Below, one piece after another: positions 1 to 4,989 of a stretch of DNA of 8,737 nucleotides. A model generated the notes under the pieces. The model saw nothing but the letters and a program-made list of their open reading frames with translations, was not told where the DNA came from and ran no database searches. The translations under genes and the position numbers were made by a program. Position 1 is the first letter of the stretch. Each line of letters opens with the position of its first letter. This DNA is from Pseudomonadota bacterium (GTDB lineage: Bacteria; Pseudomonadota; Alphaproteobacteria; Rhizobiales; Xanthobacteraceae). The DNA lies in assembly GCA_023432885.1 (NCBI GenBank), contig JAEZEU010000590.1, forward strand, positions 1 through 8,737. The letters are read 5' to 3'.

Positions 1-299
1 CCGGCGCTGATCGAATAGGTGTTGGTGAGGCCTTCCTGGCCGTAGACCACGACGCGCAGCCTGTCGCCGGCGTCCAGACGATAAGGCTGGTCGTAACGGA
101 CGGGTGCCGGCGCGGCATAGGCGGCCGTCAAGACGGGAGCAGGGGCGTTGGCGGCGCCGCCATAAGCCATCGCATCCAGGCCGCCTTGCGCAGCCACTGC
201 GACTGGCGCGGTTCTCCCCATGCAGCCCGACAGCGCAAGCGCAGTCATGGCCGCGATGATCGGCAGACGAAACGCGCGCGCAACCCGCACCGGAACCAT
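1..299 (-). CDS. Polysaccharide export outer-membrane lipoprotein (Wza/OPX type), 5' part only
   Basis: Reading leftward from an ATG at 299, the frame stays open to the window edge (99 codons seen). The N-terminus MVPVRVARAFRLPIIAAMTA has three arginines, then a hydrophobic stretch, and ends in a lipobox LSGC with the cysteine at residue 26, so a lipoprotein signal peptide is likely. A low-complexity Ala/Pro stretch follows. Near residues 73-97 the segment YRLDAGDRLRVVVYGQEGL matches the start of the Poly_export domain of Wza-like proteins, which form the outer-membrane exit for capsular or exopolysaccharide. The rest of that domain and the SLBB repeats lie outside the window. GAGG abuts the ATG, so the ribosome site is poor; an internal ATG at residue 18 would destroy the signal peptide. 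The family is well supported; which polysaccharide it exports cannot be told. Confidence 0.85.
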   Translation of the reverse strand, partial: MVPVRVARAFRLPIIAAMTALALSGCMGRTAPVAVAAQGGLDAMAYGGAANAPAPVLTAAYAAPAPVRYDQPYRLDAGDRLRVVVYGQEGLTNTYSISA

Positions 300-335
300 C
301 CCTCAAAGCGAGACGGCTCCAGTCTTGCGTCGGTT

Positions 336-343
336 ATGGTTAA
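336..343 (-). promoter_or_regulatory. CtrA-like 8-mer TTAACCAT upstream of the export lipoprotein
   Basis: The minus strand reads TTAACCAT about 37 nt upstream of the lipoprotein ATG. This is the 8-base half-site form described for the cell-cycle regulator CtrA in alphaproteobacteria. It overlaps a GTTAAC palindrome. A single short match is weak evidence. Confidence 0.3.
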
Positions 344-372
344 CAAATGGTTCCGGGAAATCCGGACGACGT

Positions 373-394
373 CCCCGCCCTGGCGAATGCGGGG
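373..394 (-). terminator. Possible hairpin downstream of msrA
   Basis: CCCCGC and GCGGGG form a 6-bp stem around a 10-nt loop, 16 nt beyond the msrA stop codon. No T-run follows in the direction of msrA transcription, so if it terminates it is not a canonical Rho-independent site. Confidence 0.25.
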
Positions 395-409
395 CAGGCG
401 CTTATTGCA

Positions 410-1069
410 TCACGCCGCACTGACGCCGATGCCGATCGGACAGGACACGCCGGTGCCGCCGAGGCCGCAATAGCCGGCCGGGTTCTTGGCGAGATACTGC
501 TGATGATAATCCTCGGCGAAATAGAACGGCCCTGCGGGTGCGATCTCGGTGGTGATGGTGCCCAGGCCTTTTGCCGAGAGCGCCTTCTGGTAGGTCGCCT
601 TCGAAGCTTCCGCGGCTTTCCTCTGCGCGTCATTGAAGGTGTAGATCGCTGAGCGATATTGCGTGCCGACGTCGTTGCCCTGGCGCATGCCCTGCGTCGG
701 GTTGTGGTTTTCCCAGAACGTCTTCAGCAATTTCTCGTAACTTACCTTCTTCGGATCGTACACGACGAGCACCACTTCGGTGTGACCGGTGCGTCCCGAG
801 CAAACCTCTTCATAGGTCGGGTTCGGCGTATAGCCGCCGGCATAGCCGACTGCAGTCGTGAAGATGCCCTCGCCAAGCTCCCAGAATTTGCGCTCGGCGC
901 CCCAGAAGCAGCCGAGCCCGAACACGGCCTGCTCGAGACCTTCCGGATAAGGCGGCAGCAAGGGGCGCCCATTGACGAAATGGCTCGTGGCGGTGGGGAT
1001 CGGCGTCGTGCGTCCCGGCAGAGCCTCGGACGCATTCGGCAGCGCGGTGGTCTTGCGCATGAAAAACAT
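410..1069 (-). CDS. msrA: Peptide methionine-(S)-S-oxide reductase MsrA
   Basis: This 219-residue enzyme reduces methionine-S-sulfoxide, free or in oxidised proteins, back to methionine, and is normally recycled by thioredoxin in the cytoplasm. The catalytic motif GCFWG is at residues 53-57 with nucleophile Cys54. It is followed by the conserved GYAGGYTPNPTYEEVCSGRTGH region (75-96) and ENHNPTQGMRQGNDVGTQYRS. Two C-terminal cysteines, Cys201 and Cys210, sit in a glycine-rich tail as the resolving cysteines do in the long, E. coli-type MsrA (212 aa, Cys51/198/206). There is no signal peptide. The start is fixed by GGAGG at 1077-1081, 7 nt before the ATG; a second Met at residue 4 is less likely. 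The gene stands alone, with its own candidate promoter at 1130-1158. No msrB is next to it. Confidence 0.97.
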   Translation of the reverse strand: MFFMRKTTALPNASEALPGRTTPIPTATSHFVNGRPLLPPYPEGLEQAVFGLGCFWGAERKFWELGEGIFTTAVGYAGGYTPNPTYEEVCSGRTGHTEVVLVVYDPKKVSYEKLLKTFWENHNPTQGMRQGNDVGTQYRSAIYTFNDAQRKAAEASKATYQKALSAKGLGTITTEIAPAGPFYFAEDYHQQYLAKNPAGYCGLGGTGVSCPIGIGVSAA

Positions 1070-1129
1070 GGGTTAACCTCCAGGCGGGACTTTCGGCCAA
1101 GGCTCGAACGACCCGGGCCGCGTCACTCC

Positions 1130-1158
1130 TATATATGTCTTTCCGCAAGCCTTGGCAG
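1130..1158 (-). promoter_or_regulatory. Candidate sigma70-type promoter of msrA
   Basis: On the minus strand, CTGCCA (1158-1153, 4/6 match to the -35) is separated by 17 bp from TATATA (1135-1130, 4/6 match to the -10). This predicts a start near 1123 and a leader of about 54 nt before the msrA ATG. A 9-bp inverted repeat, GCCAAGGCT (1096-1104) and AGCCTTGGC (1148-1156), brackets the -10 and could be an operator. Confidence 0.35.
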
Positions 1159-1175
1159 TCCCGTTACGACGGGAC
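1158..1175 (-). terminator. Perfect hairpin between the small membrane gene and msrA
   Basis: GTCCCGT and ACGGGAC make a perfect 7-bp stem with a TACG tetraloop. It begins 7 bp past the stop of the upstream minus-strand gene, which fits a terminator, but no T-run follows. A third partial copy (GTCCCGG, 1185-1191) within the end of the gene could compete for pairing. Confidence 0.4.
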
Positions 1176-1181
1176 GACCGG

Positions 1182-1499
1182 TCAGTCCCGGGAGTAGCCG
1201 ATCAGTGGCTTTCGCGGCCGGAACAGGAGCATCAGGAGGATGCCCAAAATTCCCATGACGGCAAAGACCGGCTGGTCGAGCACCACCTTGACCACGCTGT
1301 TCCAGAGCCAGGGCGCGTTGGCCTCGACCCAGGTCCGGAACGCCTGCTGGCTGGACTGGTGGACGTCGTTCCAGAACTGGCCGAACCGGGTAAACCGCAG
1401 CGTCTGGTCGGCGACCCAGCGGGCGCCGTCATAGACCACGAAGATGAAGCCGCCGGCCAGCAACAACAGCCCGATCAGTCGGAAGAAGCCCCGGATCAT
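1182..1499 (-). CDS. Small two-helix membrane protein of unknown function
   Basis: I do not recognise a family for this 105-residue protein. It has two clear hydrophobic segments, about residues 5-23 (FFRLIGLLLLAGGFIFVVY) and 77-93 (PVFAVMGILGILLMLLF). A central polar and tryptophan-rich loop of about 50 residues contains ADQTLRFTRFGQFWNDVHQ and NAPWLWNSVVK. The basic tail RPRK just after the second helix suggests that both termini face the cytoplasm and the loop faces the periplasm, by the positive-inside rule. The ATG at 1499 is preceded by GGGGTGATGG, a weak ribosome site. Codon use and GC content match the neighbours and the hydrophobic pattern is coherent, so I take it as a real gene rather than a shadow. 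It probably belongs to a lineage-restricted set of short membrane proteins. Confidence 0.75.
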   Translation of the reverse strand: MIRGFFRLIGLLLLAGGFIFVVYDGARWVADQTLRFTRFGQFWNDVHQSSQQAFRTWVEANAPWLWNSVVKVVLDQPVFAVMGILGILLMLLFRPRKPLIGYSRD

Positions 1500-1630
1500 C
1501 CATCACCCCGATATGCTGAGCCCCCAAACGCCGTCAGCCATTACCGGCTGGGCTGGAGAAATTCAACCTCTTCAGCACCTTATCACCCGCCCTGGCCGGC
1601 GCCCCACTCATTCGCCGGGTCTGGAAAGCG

Positions 1631-1659
1631 TTGACGCTTGCCAGTACGCCCTCTATAAG
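1631..1659 (+). promoter_or_regulatory. Strong sigma70-type promoter of rpsT
   Basis: TTGACG (1631-1636, 5/6) and TATAAG (1654-1659, 5/6) are separated by exactly 17 bp, the best promoter match in the window. Transcription would begin near 1666. The 130 bp to its left (1500-1630), back to the divergent membrane gene, shows no coding or structural feature that I can support. Confidence 0.7.
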
Positions 1660-1665
1660 ACCGTG

Positions 1666-1860
1666 CGATGGCGGCGGGGCGCAATCCCGCCGCCGCTGTT
1701 CTTTGAGAGGCGCTGCGCCCCGTGAGCAAAAGTCTGCTCCGGCCTTCGCATTCTCCAGAGAGCACCGGAATAAATATCAGCGTCGATTGCGAGATTGGAG
1801 CGCCGGGGCGAGCAAGCCCGGCCAGCCGCGGTCGGTACCCGTCGAAGGATTTTTGAAGAG
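1666..1860 (+). promoter_or_regulatory. Long structured rpsT 5' leader
   Basis: About 195 nt lie between the predicted start and the rpsT ATG. At 1670-1694, GGCGGCGGG pairs perfectly with CCCGCCGCC (9 bp, 7-nt loop) and is followed by GCTGTTCTTT, a weak T-run, so an attenuator-like arrangement is conceivable. At 1709-1719 there is a short palindrome, GGCGCTGCGCC. At 1802-1822, GCCGGG pairs with CCCGGC around a 9-nt loop, shortly before the ribosome site AAGGA (1845-1849, 11 nt from the ATG). S20 represses its own translation in E. coli; similar control here is inference. Confidence 0.45.
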
Positions 1861-2127
1861 ATGGCCAATACCACTTCCGCCAAGAAGGCGACCCGCAAGA
1901 TTGCCCGCCGCACCGTCGTCAACAAGGCGCGCCGGACCAAGCTGCGCACTGCGGTGCGTTCCGTCGAAGAGGCGATCCAGAGCGGCGATCGCACTGCGGC
2001 GATGACGGCGATGAAGCGCGCCGAGCCAGAACTGATGAAGGCAGCTCAGCACAACATCATTCACCGTAACAACGCGAACCGTAAGGTCTCGCGCCTGACG
2101 CATCAGATTGCAAAACTCGGCAGGTGA
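1861..2127 (+). CDS. rpsT: 30S ribosomal protein S20
   Basis: The 88-residue, strongly basic protein beginning MANTTSAKKATRKIARRTVV has the typical S20 composition: an alanine-, lysine- and arginine-rich helical bundle with KARRTKLRTAVRSVEEAI, a central DRTAAMTAMKRAEPELMKAA and the conserved HRNNANRKVSRL near the C-terminus. The E. coli protein has 87 residues, so it is full length. S20 binds 16S rRNA (5' domain and helix 44) early in 30S assembly. The start is the ATG at 1861. A longer in-frame reading from 1795 adds a Gly/Arg/Pro stretch unlike S20 and is rejected. The gene is a single transcription unit with a strong promoter at 1631-1659 and a terminator at 2166-2197. Its position just before dnaA is usual in Rhizobiales. 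Confidence 0.98.
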   Translation: MANTTSAKKATRKIARRTVVNKARRTKLRTAVRSVEEAIQSGDRTAAMTAMKRAEPELMKAAQHNIIHRNNANRKVSRLTHQIAKLGR

Positions 2128-2165
2128 GCCGGGCTCTCAAGAGCTGATAAAAGATGAAATTCGTC

Positions 2166-2197
2166 AAAGGCCCGGTTTACCGGGTCTTTTCTTTTTT
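2166..2197 (+). terminator. Rho-independent terminator of rpsT
   Basis: AAAGGCCCGG (2166-2175) pairs with CCGGGTCTTT (2180-2189) around a TTTA loop, giving a 10-bp stem with one G-T pair. The T-rich tract TCTTTTCTTTTTT (2185-2197) overlaps and follows it. It lies 39 bp after the rpsT stop and insulates the following region from rpsT transcription. Confidence 0.92.
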
Positions 2198-2348
2198 GCG
2201 CTGCGCTCTTTGACCGTCGCGATTGCTGACCGGGCGGCGCATTTCGTGGTTGAGTGCCGCAATTCCTTGCCGGGCTTCGCGTCATCCTGAAGGACTGCGG
2301 CATGGTGGCGTACCATTTTTTTGCGCAAGTGCGAGAACCCCCGTGCCA

Positions 2349-2395
2349 CAGGGTTAACTGCATCGGCGCTGTACAGCGCCCTCGGGGTTACCCTG
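2349..2395. repeat. Nested palindrome: 16-bp perfect core inside a 9-bp inverted repeat
   Basis: The core GGCGCTGTACAGCGCC (2365-2380) is a perfect 16-base palindrome. It is enclosed by CAGGGTTAAC (2349-2358) and GTTACCCTG (2387-2395), which pair over 9 bp with one bulged T. No T-run follows on either strand, so it is more likely a protein-binding site or cruciform than a terminator. Confidence 0.7.
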
Positions 2396-2419
2396 AAAAA
2401 CAATCGTGAAAAACTTCGT
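2394..2419 (+). repeat. Tandem pair of 13-mers sharing TGAAAAAC
   Basis: TGAAAAACAATCG (2394-2406) is followed directly by TGAAAAACTTCGT (2407-2419), with the first 8 bases identical and a period of 13. AT-rich 13-mers next to DnaA boxes form the unwinding element in the E. coli origin; the resemblance here is in arrangement, not in sequence. Confidence 0.5.
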
Positions 2420-2431
2420 TTCGCTAATTAC

Positions 2432-2440
2432 TTATCCACA
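2432..2440 (+). promoter_or_regulatory. DnaA box, perfect consensus
   Basis: TTATCCACA matches the high-affinity DnaA box exactly. It lies 12 bp after the tandem 13-mers, about 50 bp before the AT-rich tract and about 890 bp before the dnaA ATG. Confidence 0.75.
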
Positions 2441-2539
2441 TAGCATCGGCACTCATTTTGAAAATCGCCTTGCGAAGTGGCGAACGTGAATATTTTGCGA
2501 AAATTTTTTTGCGAGTGCGGCCTGGTTTGGCACACGCAC

Positions 2540-2630
2540 GAATCTCCACGACGATTCAAAAACTTGGTTTCAACGTCAGCGCGTGCAGCACTGCAACACT
2601 TGCGAAGAGTCACGACGCTCCGTGGGATTC
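2540..2630. promoter_or_regulatory. Cluster of four GANTC (CcrM methylation) sites
   Basis: GANTC occurs at 2540-2544, 2553-2557, 2607-2611 and 2626-2630. Others in the region are at 2784-2788, 3046-3050 and 3240-3244. About 0.36 would be expected in 91 bp of random sequence. CcrM methylates this site in alphaproteobacteria, and the methylation state regulates dnaA transcription in Caulobacter. Confidence 0.6.
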
Positions 2631-2635
2631 CGTGA

Positions 2636-2665
2636 TTGTCAGAACCTCACCATCGTGTAGTTATT
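2636..2665 (+). promoter_or_regulatory. Weak candidate promoter upstream of dnaA
   Basis: TTGTCA (2636-2641, 5/6 to the -35) is followed after 18 bp by GTTATT (2660-2665, 3/6 to the -10). If used, it would give a leader of about 660 nt containing the small ORF at 3036-3161. The -10 match is poor. Confidence 0.2.
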
Positions 2666-2998
2666 AAATCGCTCGCGGCGTTCAGCGGTTCTTAAGACCA
2701 GCGCGGTTTGAGAACCTTGAGCGGACGCGCAGATCGGCGGCGGTGTGCGCGTAGCGACGCTTTCCAAGCGATGCTGGGTTCGTGACTCATGGCAACATGA
2801 GAACGGCTGTTCTGTGTCCGAATTTTTCTCGAGCGCAAGATGCGCGTTGAAATGGGAAAACGGGCACCGGAGCAAAGCGAAGATTGGGAACGCAGAGCCT
2901 GCAGGCGAATTAGACGGACTGAAGTACGCGGCGTAGCGGACCCGGACATTTCGATGTGCGGCAGCTTCGGACTGAAGCCGAGACCACTGGCGACATGG

Positions 2999-3022
2999 CT
3001 CGCCGCGACCTGTCGCGGCGAG
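2999..3022. repeat. 11-bp perfect inverted repeat before the small ORF
   Basis: CTCGCCGCGAC and GTCGCGGCGAG are separated by 2 bp. In RNA this would be a very stable GC-rich hairpin ending 4 nt before the GGAGG that precedes the small ORF. No T-run follows, so it is probably not a simple terminator. It could instead stabilise the transcript, or be an operator in DNA. Confidence 0.7.
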
Positions 3023-3035
3023 AGGGGGAGGTAGC

Positions 3036-3161
3036 ATGCTTTACGGAATCAACGCGGCATTGAACCAAGTTCATTTTTCCAACTCCGTATTTGCGAACGC
3101 TGGCTACGAGCCTGTCCAGTTCCACACGCCTGCTCCGGCTAGACCGCTGAGTACGTGCTGA
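3036..3161 (+). CDS. Candidate 41-residue small protein upstream of dnaA
   Basis: This short frame begins with ATG at 3036, preceded by the strong Shine-Dalgarno GGGGGAGG (GGAGG at 3027-3031, 4 nt before the ATG), better than that of dnaA itself. The product starts MLYGINAALNQVHFSNSVFA and ends PAPARPLSTC; it has no signal peptide or membrane helix and I recognise no family. It is richer in Asn, Phe and Tyr, and lower in GC, than the neighbouring genes. The in-frame region upstream is closed by a TGA at 2973-2975 with no other start codon. It ends 167 bp before dnaA, so it could be a free small protein or a leader peptide in the dnaA transcript. One GANTC site and one TTGCGAA motif lie inside it. 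The ribosome site is real sequence evidence; that the ORF is translated is inference. Confidence 0.4.
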   Translation: MLYGINAALNQVHFSNSVFANAGYEPVQFHTPAPARPLSTC

Positions 3162-3328
3162 CCTCGCGAAGGCGATTTTCCTTTCAGTGAATGATTGAGC
3201 GTCGCGGCATCTCGCCGCAAGGCCGGTCTATGCGCTGATGAGTCGTCTTTTGCTTGAGGTCACGCCGTGGGCATCACGTGCACGGCGAATTCGCAAACGG
3301 TATTCCTCTTTCAGAGAAGCTTTCGACA
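3162..3328 (+). promoter_or_regulatory. Proximal dnaA leader
   Basis: These 167 bp contain a small hairpin, GCGGC-ATCTC-GCCGC (3204-3218), a GANTC site (3240-3244), one inverted TTGCGAA copy (3290-3296) and the dnaA ribosome site AGAGAAG (3313-3319, 9 nt before the ATG). I see no promoter hexamer pair that I would defend. Confidence 0.35.
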
Positions 3329-4759
3329 ATGACAAACACGGAACAGGATCGCTGGTCGCGGGTAAAGGGCAGGTTGCGGTCCAGCGTCGGCGAGGATGTC
3401 TATACCAGCTGGTTTGCGCGCATGGATCTCGAAGGCGTGCAGGATGAAAGCGTGCATCTGTCGGTGCCCACGCGGTTCTTGAAGAGCTGGATCCAGGCCC
3501 ATTACGCCGAGCGCGTGCTGTCGGCCTGGCAGGCCGAGATGCCGGAGGTGCACCGGATCGATCTCACGGTGCGCACGGCAATGCGCTCCGCGACTTCCGC
3601 AAAGGAGGCGACTGCCCCGGCCGAGGCGCGCCGTCCCGAGCGGACCGAGGCGCGCCCGATGCAGGAATTGCGCGCGGTTGCCACCGCGCCGGTCTCGGCC
3701 AGTCATGATGCGCTCGGCGGCTCCCCGCTCGATCCGCGCCTCACCTTTGCGAGCTTCGTCGTCGGCCGCTCCAACACGCTGGCGCATGCCGCCGCGCGTC
3801 AAGTCGCCGAAGGTCGCCGCGGCGATCCCGTGATGTTCAACCCGCTTTACATCCACGCCGGTGTCGGCCTCGGCAAGACGCATCTTCTGCAGGCCGTGAC
3901 CTGGGCCGGCAATGCGGCGGGCGAGCGCAAGGTGCTCTACCTAACGGCGGAAAAATTCATGTACGGCTTCGTTGCCGCGCTGAAGACGCAGACGGCGCTG
4001 GCCTTCAAGGAAGCGCTGCGCGGCATCGACGTGCTCGTGATCGACGACCTGCAGTTCCTGCAGGGCAAGTCGACGCAGGCTGAATTCTGTCACACGCTGA
4101 ACGCGCTGATCGATGCCGGCCGGCAGGTGGTGATCGCCGCCGACCGTCCGCCGTCAGATCTCGAGAGCCTCGATGATCGCGTGCGCTCTCGCCTTGCCGG
4201 CGGCCTCGTGGTGGAGATGGGCTCGCTCGGTGAGGAACTGCGGCTCGGCATCCTGAGATCGCGCGTCGCAGCCGCCCGCGCCCATCATGCGAGCTTCGAC
4301 GTCCCCGATCAGGTGCTCGATTATCTCGCGCGCACCATCACCCATAACGGCCGCGACCTCGAAGGCGCGATCAACCGCCTGCTGGCGCATTCCAAGCTCA
4401 ACAACCAGCCGGTGACGCTTGAGATGGCCGAGCGCGAGGTGCGCGACCTGATCCGGCCGCAGGAACCGAAGCGGATCAAGATCGAGGACATCCAGCGCGT
4501 GGTGGCGCGGCAATATAATGTCAGCCGCTCCGACCTGCTGTCCTCCCGGCGGACCGCCAATGTGGTGCGACCCCGGCAGGTTGCGATGTACCTGGCCAAG
4601 ACGCTCACCCTGCGCTCACTGCCTGAAATCGGCCGGCGCTTCGGCGGCAGAGACCACACCACGGTGCTGCACGCCGTGCGCAAGATCGAGGCACTGGTCA
4701 CCAAGGACACGGCGCTCTCCGAAGAGGTCGAATCGTTGAAGCGCCAGCTGCAGGAATGA
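3329..4759 (+). CDS. dnaA: Chromosomal replication initiator DnaA
   Basis: This 476-residue AAA+ ATPase binds DnaA boxes, unwinds the origin and loads the replicative helicase, and also acts as a transcription factor. Domain I (about 1-85) starts MTNTEQDRWSRVKGRLRSSV and contains the YTSWFARMDLE segment. A low-complexity linker follows (about 86-130). Domain III has Walker A GVGLGKTH (178-185, Lys183), Walker B VLVIDDLQF (Asp239/Asp240), the sensor I region AADRPP (270-275), a probable arginine finger in SRLAGGL (Arg288) and sensor II GRDLEGAINRL (Arg342). Domain IV carries the DnaA signature RPRQVAMYLAKTLTLRSLPE and GGRDHTTVLHAVRKIEAL (439-456), the box-binding helix-turn-helix. I chose the ATG at 3329 because it gives the family N-terminus and has AGAGAAG 9 nt upstream; an in-frame TTG at 3254 would add 25 unlikely residues. 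Length is normal. Confidence 0.98.
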   Translation: MTNTEQDRWSRVKGRLRSSVGEDVYTSWFARMDLEGVQDESVHLSVPTRFLKSWIQAHYAERVLSAWQAEMPEVHRIDLTVRTAMRSATSAKEATAPAEARRPERTEARPMQELRAVATAPVSASHDALGGSPLDPRLTFASFVVGRSNTLAHAAARQVAEGRRGDPVMFNPLYIHAGVGLGKTHLLQAVTWAGNAAGERKVLYLTAEKFMYGFVAALKTQTALAFKEALRGIDVLVIDDLQFLQGKSTQAEFCHTLNALIDAGRQVVIAADRPPSDLESLDDRVRSRLAGGLVVEMGSLGEELRLGILRSRVAAARAHHASFDVPDQVLDYLARTITHNGRDLEGAINRLLAHSKLNNQPVTLEMAEREVRDLIRPQEPKRIKIEDIQRVVARQYNVSRSDLLSSRRTANVVRPRQVAMYLAKTLTLRSLPEIGRRFGGRDHTTVLHAVRKIEALVTKDTALSEEVESLKRQLQE

Positions 4760-4771
4760 TCCCGCGCTATG

Positions 4772-4796
4772 CCCTCCCCGCGATGGCCGGGGAGGG
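4772..4796 (+). terminator. Terminator-like hairpin after dnaA
   Basis: CCCTCCCCG (4772-4780) pairs perfectly over 9 bp with CGGGGAGGG (4788-4796) around a 7-nt loop, starting 12 bp after the dnaA stop. No T-run follows, so termination may be partial. It suggests that dnaN also has its own promoter in the next 190 bp. Confidence 0.55.
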
Positions 4797-4989
4797 TCGC
4801 AAATCCGCTGTAAAACGCGGAAAACTGCACGTCTTTCCCTTGAACTTGCGGCACTTCCGCGCCACCTTGCGGTCCCCCCGCGGGTTTGGTCAAATCTGCC
4901 ATTGACCTTGCTTTTCGGGGTCTTCCTACGCCGCGGCGCGCCTGCCGGCCGCCCGGCTTTTCCATCTCAGGGATCGGGCGGATATTGCT

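Larger units (their letters stand above)
2198..3035. other. Gene-free region with origin-like / dnaA control elements
   Basis: I find no convincing gene in this stretch; short open frames on both strands lack ribosome sites and family resemblance. It holds, in order, a TTGCGCAA palindrome (2321-2328), a nested palindrome (2349-2395), two tandem 13-mers (2394-2419), a perfect DnaA box (2432-2440), an AT-rich tract (2487-2510, only 4 G/C in 24), a dense group of GANTC sites (2540-2630) and an 11-bp inverted repeat (2999-3022). Together these resemble a replication origin or a DnaA- and methylation-responsive dnaA promoter region. Only one consensus DnaA box is present; the next best matches are 6/9, such as at 3118-3126. 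In several alphaproteobacteria the origin lies near hemE instead, so the origin call is uncertain. Confidence 0.5.
2470..3296. repeat. Dispersed TTGCGAA motif copies
   Basis: TTGCGAA occurs at 2470-2476, 2495-2501, 2600-2606 and 3091-3097 on the plus strand and at 3290-3296 on the minus strand, with a near copy, TTGCGAG, at 2509-2515. About 0.15 copies of a given 7-mer would be expected by chance in this length on both strands. Three of the six lie within 46 bp around the AT-rich tract. I know of no named regulator for this motif. Confidence 0.5.

Noticed and set aside
659..1258. 199-codon plus-strand frame opposite msrA
   Set aside because: It lies antisense to a clear MsrA and runs into the next gene; no ribosome site or family resemblance.
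1795..1860. N-terminal extension of S20
   Set aside because: It adds Arg/Gly-rich residues absent from S20 proteins and covers a hairpin in the leader.
2664..2695. CtrA full site from two TTAA half-sites (2664-2667 and 2692-2695)
   Set aside because: The spacing is 24 bp rather than the required 7.
2639..3037. 132-codon minus-strand frame in the rpsT-dnaA gap
   Set aside because: No ribosome site, no hydrophobic or domain pattern, and it would overlap the control elements; looks like chance.
3118..3126. Second DnaA box (AGTTCCACA)
   Set aside because: Only 6 of 9 bases match the consensus and it lies inside the small ORF.
3254..3328. Longer DnaA start at TTG 3254 (25 extra residues)
   Set aside because: The extra residues are unlike DnaA N-termini, there is no ribosome site before the TTG, and the ATG at 3329 gives the typical MTNTEQDRW start.
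3238..3447. 69-codon plus-strand frame overlapping the dnaA start
   Set aside because: No Shine-Dalgarno before its ATG, and two-thirds of it is a frame-shifted reading of dnaA and its leader with an Arg-rich product.
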